Shown piece by piece: positions 35,455-47,000 of a stretch of DNA of 64,000 nucleotides. A model generated the notes under the pieces. That model did no database searches and was not told the origin of the DNA. It saw nothing but the letters and a program-made list of their open reading frames with translations. Origin of the DNA: Sepiola atlantica (lineage: Eukaryota; Mollusca; Cephalopoda; Sepiida; Sepiolidae); assembly GCA_963556195.1 (NCBI GenBank), contig OY744531.1, positions 50,004,700 through 50,068,699 on the forward strand. Direction: 5' to 3'. A program made the translations under genes and the position numbers. The first letter of the stretch is position 1; each line of letters starts with the position of its first letter.

Positions 35455-35580
35455 TTCACAATATAAAAACATAAACAACAGACATTTTGGCCTGAAGAAG
35501 TTGAGCTTATTAAAGCTATGACTGAAACGTGTTCTGAGTGTGTAGCCGTACTATGTTTGTATAAATAAAACTTTATATAA
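35399..35580 (+). ncRNA. (TA)n tract followed by a hammerhead-like core
   Basis: About 58 bp of TA (35399-35456) is followed within 35 bp by CTGAAGA (35492-35498), an extended hairpin (AGTTGAGCTT / AAGCT.ATGACT with an ATTA loop), and GAAACGTG (35523-35530). CTGANGA and GAAAC are the invariant hammerhead core strands, and the hairpin corresponds to stem II. Stems I and III are not clear by eye. It is probably a relic of a ribozyme-bearing retroelement. Confidence 0.5.
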
Positions 35581-35678
35581 GTAAATAGCTCTATTAATTA
35601 TTGAGCACTATTACATAAAGACGGTAAAGATTCGTCGGATTTTTTACCCTGTGGTCACAAAACTTACCTGGATTACTA

Positions 35679-35880
35679 TATATATATATATATATATTAT
35701 GATAAATATATTTGTAATTTTTATCCACATACACATGTGGTTCATCCTTTTCAGGAAATCATCAGTGTGCAGGATTATTCTTCTAACGGTCACACGATTT
35801 GAACCTCCGACCCAAGTCAACTTTTAACTTCTGTCTTAACCCCTAGAACCATATGGTCAACCTAAAAACCAGGTGACCCA
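35679..35880 (-). mobile_element. tRNA-headed SINE with hammerhead-like tail, copy 1
   Basis: Minus strand: an A-box-like TGGTTCTAGGGGTTAAG (35851-35835) and B-box-like GGAGGTTCAAATC (35808-35796) form the head. The tail reads CTGATGA (35765-35759), TTTCC..AAGGA, then TGAACC, followed by a CCACAT/ATGTGG hairpin. It ends in AT-rich sequence at the (TA)n near 35679-35698. The neighbour at 35950-36135 is a second copy in the same orientation. Confidence 0.65.
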
Positions 35881-35949
35881 GTTAGGTTGAACTTCGCATT
35901 ACGGATTAAATTTGTCAGCCTCATTATAAATTAACATTAAGGGGACTAT

Positions 35950-36135
35950 AAAAAATATTATGATAAGTATTTTTAAAGTTCTTATACACCTACACATGTG
36001 TTTAATCCTTTTATGGGAATCATCAGTGTGGAGGAGAATTCTTCTGCCAGTGACACAATTAGAACCGCAGACCCAAGTCAACTATTAACTTCTGTCTGAA
36101 CTCCTAAAGCCATGCGGCTAACCTTACAACTATGA
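35950..36135 (-). mobile_element. tRNA-headed SINE with hammerhead-like tail, copy 2
   Basis: This is about 80-85% similar to copy 1 by eye, in the same order and strand. Its A-box region is near 36110-36095, its B-box-like AGAACCGCAGACC (reverse) near 36061-36073, and CTGATGA at 36026-36020, then a weak stem and TTAAACAC. The two copies are about 260 bp apart, either a segmental duplication or two insertions. Confidence 0.65.
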
Positions 36136-36257
36136 GGTATAAAGATTTTTATACAAACATTATTTGGCTACATATATGCAACATGTTTCAGTCAGAGCTA
36201 TCGTTAGCCAGACCTCTTCGGGCCGATGCCTTTTCCTTACAGTGCATTTAATAGAAG

Positions 36258-36316
<59 letters not shown>

Positions 36317-36320
36317 ACCC
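36136..36320 (-). ncRNA. Hammerhead-like fossil core beside (TA)n
   Basis: Minus strand: CCGAAGA (36221-36215), a long hairpin (GGTCTGGCTA ... TAGCTCTGACT, loop ACGA), GAAAC (36189-36185). It has the core order of a hammerhead with one change in the first strand. A (TA)n tract follows at about 36258-36315. Confidence 0.5.
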
Positions 36321-36990
36321 GATCGTTGGCTGGGGGAGTGTGACTTGGTGCGTCTGTGCGATGGACACGTCTGTAGAAGGACTCTTATAGTCCTGGCACA
36401 GTACCAAGCTCCCCGAGTGGCAGGAATAGGCACACCCCTTTTAACATAAAGGGTTCATACCTGGCTGGTAGGGTTGGGTACTTTACTTTACTTCTGGCTG
36501 TTTGGTTGGCTTGCATACTGCGTCAATAGGCTGGACTGGCTGGAAACGAAAACTTTTTGTAATGAGGGACAATCATTATTTTAAATATAAAAATATAATT
36601 TTTATTATATTTCCAAAAAGAATTAACATTTTTTAGCTCAAAAATGGGATCGTCGTGCGCACATGACTGCCTCCATACTTTTCCAAAAGTCGACTGCTCT
36701 CTTAAACCCATCACATGCACCTGTCATTGAATTGGTTTGACACAGACCTCCAGTTTTCCGAAACATGACTAACACAGACGTACTGACACGTTTTGAATTG
36801 CAGAGAATCATTGCACTTGTCTCCAAGTCTGGCACAAGGGATTGCAAACTAGTAGGAGCACCAGCTCTTCAGAAAGGGTTACTCATCATTGTGCCACATA
36901 TATATAATTATTTCATTTATATGCACATATAATATTATAAGATAATATATTTTATATATATATACCGGAGTAGAGCTTAGTATTAGTAGT
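36321..36990. other. Unannotated
   Basis: No recognised family. The minus-strand frame 36847-36638 (SMTGACDGFKRAVDFWKSMEAVMC) resembles nothing I can name and overlaps another short frame. Confidence 0.35.
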
Positions 36991-36996
36991 AGCAGC

Positions 36997-37124
36997 AGTA
37001 GTATGAAAATATATCTATGGTAAGTAAGCTACACAGAGGCATCCATGTTTCATTCCAGCAGGAAATCATGAAGCATTGATGTCTCTATGTAGCTTACTTG
37101 ACATAGATATATTTTCATACTACT
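36997..37124. repeat. Foldback element, ~50-bp arms
   Basis: AGTAGTATGAAAATATATCTATG..AAGTAAGCTACA and its reverse complement surround a ~25-bp centre (TTTCATTCCAGCAGGAAATCATGAA) that is itself dyadic. It lies in AT-rich surroundings like the other foldbacks. Confidence 0.8.
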
Positions 37125-37134
37125 ACTATATATA

Positions 37135-38095
37135 AATATCATCATATTCTGTTCAACATCCGTTTTAAACGCTGGCATATATTTGACAGCTTTTAGAAAT
37201 TGACTTCGAAACTAACCTATCTTTGGCTAGGTTTTTATTTACCCCGCATTTTCCCGTCTATTCTTATCACTTTTTTCCATGTTTTGTTTGGCCTTCCCCT
37301 TGTGAACTGAACCTGCTACCTCAACTGCTCTACATTTACTAACTCAAGAACTCTCATCCATTCTTTCAACGTGAACATGCCATTAAAGTCTCCTGTTCTA
37401 CACACATCTTCCTATACTGTCCAGATATAATCTTCCTTTCACATCATCAGATCTAAGTCTATCTTTAACACTCACAGAGTACATTAATCGTATCATTCTC
37501 ATACAATTTCTCCACATGAAACGCATGTCCTCAACCCTCAACTGGCCAGTTTTCACTTCCATACATCATCACACTGTGTACACATGCTTGATAGCCTTTT
37601 CCCTTGATCGACAGTGGTAACGCTCTGCTGGTTGATAATGGCAGAAGTTCCCTGAACTTACACCGTCCACTCCTAACTCTTGCAATCACACTAGCACCTG
37701 CCTTACCCTGTTCTACAATGATGGTATCACAAATGTAACAAAACTTCTAAAAACCTTAATAGCTTCGCCATCCAGATATACTTTCTTTACATTTGAGTTC
37801 TCATCCATCTCCATTGTCTTACACTTCTTGCACACAAACTGATTATCCTGTCTCATCCTACCAGTAATTCCACTGCACTTCTTACATACCCAATGCTTAC
37901 AAGTACCACAAAAAATCGAATTACACTTGACTTCCTATCCACAAACTGAGCTGAAGAACTTTCCTTTTTGGGGGAGTTTTCCAACACTACAATCACTTTG
38001 GTCTTGATAACATTCACTCTTAATCCTTTACTTTCCATAGAATTCCTCCAAGTCTTAAACTTAACAATTAAGTCTTCCATTATTCCACAGACAAG
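37135..38095 (-). mobile_element. LINE reverse-transcriptase C-terminal region, degenerate
   Basis: From 38080 the minus strand reads DLIVKFKTWRNSMESKGLRVNVIKTKVIVV, the RT segment in which the KGLRVNxxKTK block is typical. A Cys-rich stretch follows (around 37920-37800). Near 37520 it reads RMRFMWRNCMRMIRL-like and near 37290 GRPNKTWKKVIRID, the RGRPKKTW end block. Stops are frequent. The terminal ~100 bp recur at 11900 and 42245. Confidence 0.8.
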
Positions 38096-39040
38096 TACTA
38101 AATCAATATATTATCAATTTTAACCGAGGGCGATATGAAAGCTAGAAAAACAGTAAATATAGACTGTGTGGACAAAGAGACAAAACGGTAAATCACATAA
38201 TAAGTGAATACCTTAAACGGACCCTAAAAGAATACAAAAACAGATATGACTGCATTTCGCTGTCACAGCAGATAATAGGATGAAGATTCAGGAGAGAAAA
38301 ATGAAGCAATACATGGAATTTACTAGAAAACTGGTAGGAATATGGAGCATGAAGAAAGTCAATATAATACAAATAATTTTTAGAGCCCTAGAAATAATCC
38401 CGAAAAACATGGGAAAAAAGACTAGGAGAAATCAGAATCAAAGAGAACACCGAGACTTTACAACGAACTGCAATAAAGAAAACAGCCGAAATCTTCAGGA
38501 AAATCCTCTATGCAGAAAAACTAATCCACATAAACTACGAACGCTAACCAGCCACAAGTAAACTGCAATAGAAATAAAACAAAAATAGAGAAAGGCATCA
38601 CACGAGCCCAAGGAGACTGAAACTGCCAGAAAGCCCATAAACTGACTCCCTCTAAAAAGAAAATAACACACACACACACGCATGTGCTGGCATCAGCCTC
38701 AGCTAGTACCATACAAAATAAAAAATGGTTGTAAAGAGTTAAGGAAGATAGAGGTAGAAGAGCACCAACCAGACCTCCACTGGAAGGGTACAGAGAGTAC
38801 TAGGACCGTAGGGAGGCTTATTGCCACTCAGATTTCAAAGAAAACTAATGGTAGTTACTAGCAAGAAATCAATAGTAAACGGCGGGTGCGATAATGCAAA
38901 ATTATTTTCAACAGTTACTGAAAGAAGCGGAGAGGGCTAGAAATCTGGGGAGACTTGTTGTTACTCAGACTTCGGGGAATACTACTGGTTATTATTGATG
39001 AGCACCATACTGACATATGTGAACACTCCTAGTAAGTAAA
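38096..39040 (+). mobile_element. LINE C-terminal fragment (same family as 31071)
   Basis: The frame 38280-38561 reads MKIQERKMKQYMEFTRKLVGIWSMKKVNIIQIIFRALEIIPKN, matching the WxxxVxxxPIVxGALGxxPKN end block of a non-LTR RT. A 3' region shared with 31330-31800 follows (AGACTGAAACTGCCAGA, GAGAGTACTxG, TAGTAAACGGC). Confidence 0.75.
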
Positions 39041-39074
39041 TAATAATGGCAGTGTTGATGGTTGTGGGATAGAA

Positions 39075-39335
39075 AGTGAAGAGCAAGAAGAAGAAAAAGA
39101 AGAATAACAACAAGAATAAAAAGAACAACTATAACAAAAAGAAGAACAACTATAACAAAAAGAAGAACAACTATAACAAAAAGAAGAAGAACAAGAATAA
39201 GAACAATAACAAAAAGAACAACAAAAACAAAAAGAAGAAGAAGAAGAACAACAACAACAAAAATAAGTAGAACAACAACAAAAACAAGAACAAAAGAAGA
39301 AGAACAACAACAAAAACAAAAACAAAAAACACAGC
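39075..39335 (+). repeat. (AAC/AAG)n low-complexity tract
   Basis: About 250 bp of AAGAAGAACAACTATAAC-type repeats encode only Lys/Asn runs. A 22-bp unit (AAAAAGAAGAACAACTATAAC) is repeated about three times at 39118-39180. Confidence 0.9.
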
Positions 39336-40485
39336 TGTTGGATTATGAGGCGCCCTGTATTTCTGAAAAGGTGTAAGTTAGCTAGTATGAATTGTGGCCG
39401 GGGTCAGTTTAAGAACATAAGTAAAGGATGGTATGCCCCGGTTTTTTTTAATGATTCATTCTCAGAATCATAATACATAACAGGATTTGGCCAAGATGAA
39501 ACATTTGGGGCCAAAGGAGGCCAGACACAAAGCGAGAATGAATGCAGTTGAGTGATTGGATGATGGAACAGGGGGACTGTGACGTCACTTGTTGTTGTCG
39601 AGACGAGAATCGTGATCAGTCTGCCATGGAAGTTGAAGTGAGAAGATGTCCAGATCAGTCCACGATGGTACTCGAAGCGAGTGGACGTCCAAAAATAATG
39701 GTCTAAAACTTTAAGTTTGGGTCTCGTATGAGACGGGCATAAGCCATTCCATCTATCTCTCTCCCCATCTAGTCAAAAACCGAAAAGCAAAACAACTGGA
39801 AAACGGTTACTCTCTCCCAGGTGTTATCAGGAAAGAAGGGATCCATAAATGACCTTTCATAACCCTCTTAACTGCTGTCTTCTGAATTTTTTCTTTGTCA
39901 TGGAAAAGAGTTTTTTTTTCTCAGAGAACAGATGTCTCACACTAGATGATGAAGAAATCTACACGGCGACTAAGACGACAAAAGAAGGTAGAAAAATCAA
40001 AGAAAATCTTTAAAGAAAAACCCACGACACAACGTTAGACGATGAAGAATATTACGGCCATACGAAAAATGAAGAATGGAGAAGGAGAAAACGAAAAGAA
40101 AAGTAACAGGTAAATTATGAACGATTGTGTTGAAAGAGAATTTTGAGAAATCCACGTAAAAAATAGTAAAGAATGAAGTTTGAAGCACCATATGATCGAT
40201 GGGCTGCATTTTAAGAGACACGCACACACACGCATAAATGCCCCCCCCCCACACACACACATTGATCCCTTGTTAAAAGAAACTCCCGACCACATCGGCC
40301 CATGCGGTTGGGAGAAGTGAGTAAAATTCTTATAAACAAAGAACTGACTGTTTAAGGACTTTTAATTGTTGACAGTTTAAAAGCTTATAAATGATTTGGA
40401 GAAAAACTTTCAGAGCGCTTCTAAAGTTTTGATTTCGAGAAGCATTTTGAAAGACTTTCGTGAGATCATTTTAATCGACAACGTT
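39336..40485. other. Unannotated, with one CRE-like site
   Basis: No family is recognised in about 1.1 kb. GTGACGTCAC lies near 39586-39595. Repeated GAAGTGAGAAGATGTCCAGATCAGTC / GAAGCGAGTGGACGTCC words near 39630-39690 form a weak duplication. A C-run plus (CA)n lies at about 40240-40260. Confidence 0.35.
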
Positions 40486-40489
40486 ACAC

Positions 40490-40640
40490 AGCAACAAGAA
40501 CAAAAAGAAGAAGAAGAACAACAACAACAACAGAAAGAAGAAGAAGAACAACAACAAAAACAACAACAAAAAAAGAAGAACGACACAACAAAAAGAAAAA
40601 GAACAGCAAAAACAATAAGTACAACAAGCAGCGGTAGCAC
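40490..40640 (+). repeat. (CAA/GAA)n low-complexity tract
   Basis: AACAAGAACAAAAAGAAGAAGAA-type repeats encode Gln/Lys/Glu runs in the frame 40396-40647. It is not supported as a gene. Confidence 0.85.
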
Positions 40641-41689
40641 TTCCTAAATAAGTAAATTGAAGTATTTAATTGAGATAATAACAAGGAACCAACCTTTTAT
40701 TTCTTAAGGAATGGTTTGGTTTCAAGAATATTAGATAAGTAGACTAATCAGCAATCATTTGCTCAAATAATAAGGAAGAAATTTATTCAATCATATCGTG
40801 CCTACTTTTGCCGCACCAAAGTAATTTACGATATTTACAATGTGAATACTTTATAGACAGACTAGAAAACAAAAATAGTTGGAGGGAGAGAGGCACGAGT
40901 TGCTCAATGGATTCTGATAAGGACTATTAAATCTGATAAACCTGTTAATATGTTAGATGAGTTGCTTCCCTTGAATGGATACACAGGAAGTTGAAAGAAT
41001 TGAAAACAGTAATTTTATTGGAGTGTATAGTAAGTATGTGGACGAGTATTGACTCGCTGTGCAATCAATAGAAATTATTAACACAATGTGTAATAAGAAA
41101 CAATGCGAAAGGAACATAAAAGTGGTGCAAAACTGTTTTGTTCTGGGAATTAATTTTACTCATCCTGGGAAAGGTATTCTTCTTGTTTAAAATAAAATGA
41201 TTTTTTAAATACATCAAAATAAAATCTTTAACCTTTCACATTAATAAACGAAATAATGTGTTACTATGTCAAATGACAGATGAGTTACTTCCCTTGAATA
41301 GATATACAGGATAAAGAAAGAAATCTTATCTTGATTCTCGACCACATGTGGTGCAAGAATTCCCAACCAAACCTTCATGTTCACAAGATTTTGAGATCTA
41401 GGCCCAAGGGAAATTACTCTGGGCTAGAAATATTTTCCCCACGACAATATCTTTAATTGTATCTGTGTGGAAGTGAATACAATAGATGGATGGGATTTGA
41501 AATTGGTTTATCCCATTCCACACTCTGTGTTAGTATCCATTTAACCAGCTATTGGTGAAATAGCAACTTGTGTTCAATGAATCGTATCGAATGAAATTCA
41601 TACAATACGCATTGTATTTTTCCCCTAGAAGCATTTGTTTATGAAAAACACACCTTTCTTTTATTTGTGGAAGACCCTAATATCATATA
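40641..41689. repeat. Short direct repeat pair and a dispersed-family fragment
   Basis: GATGAGTTxCTTCCCTTGAAT.GATA.ACAGGA occurs at about 40957-40995 and again at 41279-41315, about 320 bp apart. Between them, 41115-41190 is a piece of the dispersed family seen at 23321 (reverse orientation: AACATAAAAGTGGTGCAAA ... GGGAATTAATTTTA). Nothing else is recognised to 41689. Confidence 0.5.
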
Positions 41690-41990
41690 GTGGAGGCTCT
41701 CAAACTATACTCAATGGAGCGTAGGTGGCTGCATGGCGACCTCATTCTCACCTTTAACATCATGCGCGGCAACTACAATGTGCCTCGTGATCTCTTCTTC
41801 ACACCAGCTCCACAGAAAGGGCTTCGTCGAAACTCAGAGAAGACTTACCTGATACGGTTTAAGCTGAATCATCGAAGGCTTCTTTCTCGGTTCGGGTCAT
41901 GTAGTCAGCCTGTGAACATTCAAACCGTTCAAGGCAGCGCTGGATGCATCATGGCCGCTGATATTTAGATGATTGCCTCTCACATAAGCA
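41690..41990 (+). mobile_element. CR1-like LINE C-terminal fragment
   Basis: The frame 41690-41968 reads LKLYSMERRWLHGDLILTFNIMRGNYNVPRDLFFTPAPQKGLRRNSEKTYLIRFKLNHRRLLSRF. This matches the LxxRRxRGDLIxxFKIxxG...FF...LRGHxxK...R...R..FFSxR block that ends many CR1-type RT proteins. Only this last piece is present. Confidence 0.75.
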
Positions 41991-42239
41991 GCGGAGGATA
42001 CGAACAGACTCGATTCTGGCGTACAACCTGATCAACAAAATTCAAATCTACCTTTCGAGGGATTTTTCACCCGAGCGTGAAGTCGTAGTTTGTACCATAG
42101 GTTCTTTCGTTTCGCCTATAAGATGAGGCGAGGCCTGCTTTGCGTATTTCTGGAATAACTAGATGAGGATGAAAACATATCCTCATTAACCTCAACATTA
42201 ACCCTAAGTCTGGGTAGCAATCGAGAATATCAGAATCAG
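41991..42239. other. Unannotated
   Basis: Possibly the LINE 3' UTR. No independent support. Confidence 0.3.
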
Positions 42240-42535
42240 GGTTGTCATCAACATCATATTCAGTTTAATGTCTGTTTTATATGCTTGCATGTGTTGGACG
42301 GCTTTTAAAAAGTGACTTTCAAACTAACCTATCTCTGGCCAGGTATTTATTTATCCCTTTTTCTCTCAAGCCCATCCTTATCACTTTCTCCCATGTTTGC
42401 CTTGTTAGCATTCCCCTGCCAGATGACCCTGCTAACTCAACTGTTATACAGCTATTACTCCAAGCACTCTCAGCCATTCTTTCAATGTGGCCAAACAAAG
42501 TCTTGTGTTCTTAACACATCCAAGTCCCTAAATTC
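42240..42535 (-). mobile_element. LINE 3' end fragment
   Basis: Minus strand, in two frames: GESDKDGLERK, then KYLARDRLV-like, then SLFK.RPTHASI. It is colinear with the end of the copy at 37135-37300 and with the short copy at 11900. Confidence 0.7.
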
Positions 42536-43044
42536 GGCTTCGCCTAGTGGATGCATAATTGCCTGTTGAGATATCTTTTGTTGATTTATTTCAATAACAA
42601 TAATAAAGAATCCAAATACTGACACAAACCATAAAAAATGTTAAAACAATATTACTGCTAGTTCTCTTTCATGCTATTCATTCCAGAAGTGGGTGGTAAT
42701 TATGCTTGCTAGTGAAGAAGTGGGTGATCATTTTACACTTAATTTATATAGGAAATTGAACCCTCTAATAAAATCAAAATTAATGTTGTTTATTTTCATT
42801 TCTATTTAGCAGATTATGTTAGATGACGATGGATTGAAAAACGACAAACTAGAAATGATTGACAGCTGTCGGGTCAGAAGGTGACTCCAAGGAATAAACA
42901 GAAGTTGAGAATCCGACGTCATTTCCCTAGATGGCAGATTTCAAAGCGAGTAAAGGCAGAAAGCTGGTGCTCGTCCTAAAACCCCAACGGGGTGGGGCGA
43001 GTGAACAATGTCATAATCTAGTATAAGGGTGGCCTATGCTTATT

Positions 43045-43079
<35 letters not shown>

Positions 43080-43312
43080 AGTAAATAACTTAGTTTATGT
43101 CACTCTCTCTGATTTCTGTAAACGATGTTCAAATATGTTCCTCATGTAAATAAAAACCTCCATCTAAAATGAAGACCAGTGTCCTGACAAGATGATATAT
43201 GGGTTCCAGCTACAGGGTAGAAAGAGAGAGTTTTAAACGCACCAGAGACCGTCATAATCCGACACCTTTTTAGAAATTTTCTGACCAACAGATTCAAAAT
43301 TTATAACAGTGT
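42536..43312. other. Unannotated with a (TC)n run
   Basis: (TC)n lies at about 43048-43076. No recognised element otherwise. A pair of AAGTGGGTG.T words near 42690 and 42717 is a minor duplication. Confidence 0.4.
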
Positions 43313-43630
43313 ATATATTCGGCGATCCTCCCAGGTATTACTTCCTTTTATTGAGGGCAATATAGTATATGTTCGTTCCTCATGATACCATTCTTCCATG
43401 ATTATCTTCTCCGTCTGGGGGTGGGTAGTGTACTATTTACTAAAAGTGTCATGGTATCATCCTCCAAGACATTAACTCCCCCTTTTTGGGGGGAAGGGGA
43501 GCGTTCGTCATGATATTATGCTCCTAGTCATTACCTACTCCATGAGGGTCAGTTTAGAATATGTTCGTTCAGCATGATATAATCCTCCCAGGCTAGCAAA
43601 AATATGCTCCCTCTGGTCGTATATTTTTGC
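43313..43630 (+). repeat. U2-motif minisatellite array
   Basis: About four degenerate units (GTATATGTTCGTTC.TCATGATACCAT, CCTCC..GACATTAACTCCCCCTTTTT, G-run). The array ends in a 15-bp dyad (CTAGCAAAAATATGC / CGTATATTTTTGCTAG) at about 43594-43635. Confidence 0.75.
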
Positions 43631-43632
43631 TA

Positions 43633-43633
<1 letters not shown>

Positions 43634-43718
<85 letters not shown>
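43634..43718. repeat. (TA)n microsatellite
   Basis: About 85 bp of uninterrupted TA. Confidence 0.95.
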
Positions 43719-43719
<1 letters not shown>

Positions 43720-43778
43720 GTATTTCTTAATTGGGAGAGTTTCCTAGCAGAGTGCTCAATTATTAATGCAAAAGTAAA

Positions 43779-44002
43779 TGTTGTGGACCTTGGTAAAGCT
43801 GAATGAATGACACAAGAACACATGGTTTAAATGAACAAAGGTATATATTATATAATAGAAAGAAAGATATTACAAGGAGATGTTGCTCTCAACCGCCATT
43901 GCTGGTTTGCCTGGGAAGAAGAGAACAAGTGTCACGTGCTTCCCGTATTTATAAGGTGGACGAGTCCATTAGTTCTTTGTAGGTAGGTACAGCACCATAA
44001 CA
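43779..44002 (-). repeat. 3' LTR
   Basis: 224 bp, TGTTGTGGACC ... CCATAACA, matching 47613-47836 with one visible substitution. Flanked outside by GTAAA. Confidence 0.95.
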
Positions 44003-44016
44003 CCCCCCTTCCAAGC
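44003..44016 (-). promoter_or_regulatory. Polypurine tract
   Basis: Minus strand GGAAGGGGGGTG lies directly against the 3' LTR, where the plus-strand primer of LTR retrotransposons is expected. Confidence 0.7.
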
Positions 44017-44034
44017 CTTACCTCCTCAGGAGTC

Positions 44035-47000
44035 TTAATAACGTTTCCTCTTCGGATCTATCTCTAGGTAGTCCGGAGCCATTCGTTTTCTTTTTGGTTG
44101 TCGTTTACGTGTGACTACCTGGGGTGCTGGTAAGTTGAAGGTGTCATATATCACGTCCATCACGTCTTCTCCTTGTGGGGCGCTGTCAGTGTCATCTGAC
44201 AGTCTTTTTCTGATCTGATTTAGATGTCTCTTATGCGAGAACCGTGGTCCTTTTATGATATAGATCATCGATCCGATCCTCTTTTCAATTGTACCGGGTT
44301 CCCAGAACGATGCATTGTTTTTGAACATCTTAAAATATACCCTATCTCCTGGGTTGTATTTTTTCTTCGGTACCGTAGAGATTCGGTCATAATTATTATG
44401 TTTAGGTAATAATTTATCAAACACGGACTTCACATTCCGCGCAGACATCATCTCTGCAGGGGATAATGATGATGCTATGTTCATGTTTTTTGTAATTCTA
44501 TATACCTGTAAGAATTGTTGTAAAGCCTTCTCCTTAGGAGTATCACCGGCCTTTTTTAATGCTCTTTTTAATGTGTCTACGAAGCGTTCCGCCTGGCCGT
44601 TTGACCTAGGATGATACGGGGGCGTCGTTATATGTCTGATTTGAAACGTCGCGCAGAACTCCTCAAAATCTGATGACGTGAACTGCGTCCCATTATCACT
44701 CACCAAACAATCCACTACCCCAAAACGGGCAAATAGTTCATGTAGGAATCTTATCGTAACCTCTGACGTGGGACTCTTGCAACGTAGTACCTCGGGCCAC
44801 TTTGAAAAACTGTCGACTACGATTAAGTAGTAAAATCCTTCCAATGGTCCCGCGAAATCCACGTGAATTCTTTCCCACGGACGGTCGGTCTTTGGCCATG
44901 GGCTATGCTTTATATGCGGTGCTTTTGCCGCTAAGGCACAGCCTTTACAAAGCTTTACTGCTTTTTCAATGTCATTGTCCATACCTGGCCAGTACACAAA
45001 ACTCCTCATTAACCCCTTCATCCTGGTTATCCCTGGATGGCCAACATGAAATTCTTTCAGAATTTGCTTTCGTAGTTTTTCTGGGATGACCACCCTTTCG
45101 TTATGCATGAGTACGTCATCACAGAGTAAGAAACTCTTTGCCGCATGTAAATCCTTATCTACGAATTTCATTTTTGTTCTGGTGATAAATTCATCCTCTT
45201 GAGCTTCTTTTTTTATCTCGTATAGTGTCACCGGGAGCTCTCTCACTGCGTTGCACAAAATCTCTTTAAAATCTCCTTCTGTTTGAAGAGACGCAATCAC
45301 TGTGTCTTCTAGAGTCTCTCTCTGTTTTGGCACTAATCTCGACAATCCATCTGCATGATAAATTTTATTTGAATGCAAATGTTGCATTTTAAAGTTGTAG
45401 TTTAATAAGATAGTTCCCCATCTTTGTAGTCTATTAGCTGTATATACAGGTAGGCCTTTTTTAGATCCATAAATTGTAATTAGCGGCTTATGGTCTGTCT
45501 GTAAGGTAAATTGTCTACCATGTATGTATCGGTGAAACTTTGTTACTGCAAATATTATTGCTAGGGCTTCTTTCTCTATTTGAGAATACTGTTTTTCCGC
45601 TGGGAGCAAGGTCCTTGATGCATGTGCAATGGGTTTATGGGTTCCATCAGGCATTTTGTGTAGGATACATGCTCCTAAACCATATGAACTAGCGTCGCTA
45701 GCTACGATTATGTCCAATTCTGGATTGTAATGTGTTAGAAATAACTCTGACGTAAGTCTTTCTATGATTTTATTAAATGCATCCTGACATTCAGGTGTCC
45801 ATACCCAGGCTTTACCTTTTTTTAATAGCTCATTTAATGGAGCCCGCAAATTATGCATTTCTGGGATAAAAGCCTGGTAGTAATTTGCTAGGCCCAGAAA
45901 ACTCTGTAATGTCATGACGTTTTCTGGCGCCGGCATGTTTTTTATTGCGGTAGCCCTTTCTGGGTCTGGTCTTCTGCCGTCCTTGTCGATCACATGACCC
46001 AGATATTTTATTTCCTCCAGGAAAAAATCACATTTTTCTTCTTTTACTTTGAACCCATAATCTTGGATTCTCGCAAACACTTGATTTACATGTTTTTGGT
46101 GTTGTTCGATATCTTTGCTGTTAATCAAGATGTCATCGAGATACGCTATTGCGAAATCGAGTCCGCCCAGCATTGTGTCCATTACTTGTTGGAAAATGGC
46201 TGGCGCGACCTTAACTCCGAACGCTAATCTTTCGAATTTATATAAACCACGATGTGTGTTTATACATAACAGCTTAGAACAATCTTTATCCACCGGTATT
46301 TGTAGGTATGCCTCACTTAGGTCTATTTTTGAAAAAAATCTTCCTCCATTTAAGCTTGTAAACACTTCTTCCGGGGTATGGAGTGGGTAGTGATAGTCCG
46401 CGAGGGCAGTATTCAGTCCTCTTGAAAAATCTGCACATACACGAATCTCATTAGATTTTTTCTTTACATAAACCGTGGGTGCTGCCCACTGGCTGTGTTG
46501 TACTTTTGATAAAATACCCATCTTTAACAGTCGGTCTAATTCAGCGTTTATTTTTTCAATCGAGGCGAAGGGTACTTTCCTTTCTTTTCTAAATACCGGC
46601 AGTACATTTTCTTTTAGACGGAATTTTGCAGTCATTTTAGTGCAGCATCCAAGACCGCCAGAAAAAACCTCTGGAAACGATTTTTTTAATTCTCGTTGTA
46701 GTTTTTCCGATTCTGTTGCGCGACTATTTATTTTTTTACAAAATGTATTTATCGGCAACTTCCATAAATCAAATGCCTGCATAAAATCTGAACCAAAAAG
46801 ATTATTCGAATCCTTCAGTACCAGTAGTTTGAGTTTTTTAGTATTTCCCATTAGGGATACATTTGTGATTAATTCTCCTTCAAATGTAATTCTTTCACCA
46901 GTAACTGTGCTTGCCAGCCTGTTTGTTCTTGATAGAGTAGGTTTATTTAATCTCCTCCATGTATGTAAATTTATAATGGAAACGTCTGAACCAGAATCCA

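Noticed and set aside
39076..39325. Cys/Ser-rich ORF on the minus strand
   Set aside because: Translation of an (AAC/AAG)n tract.
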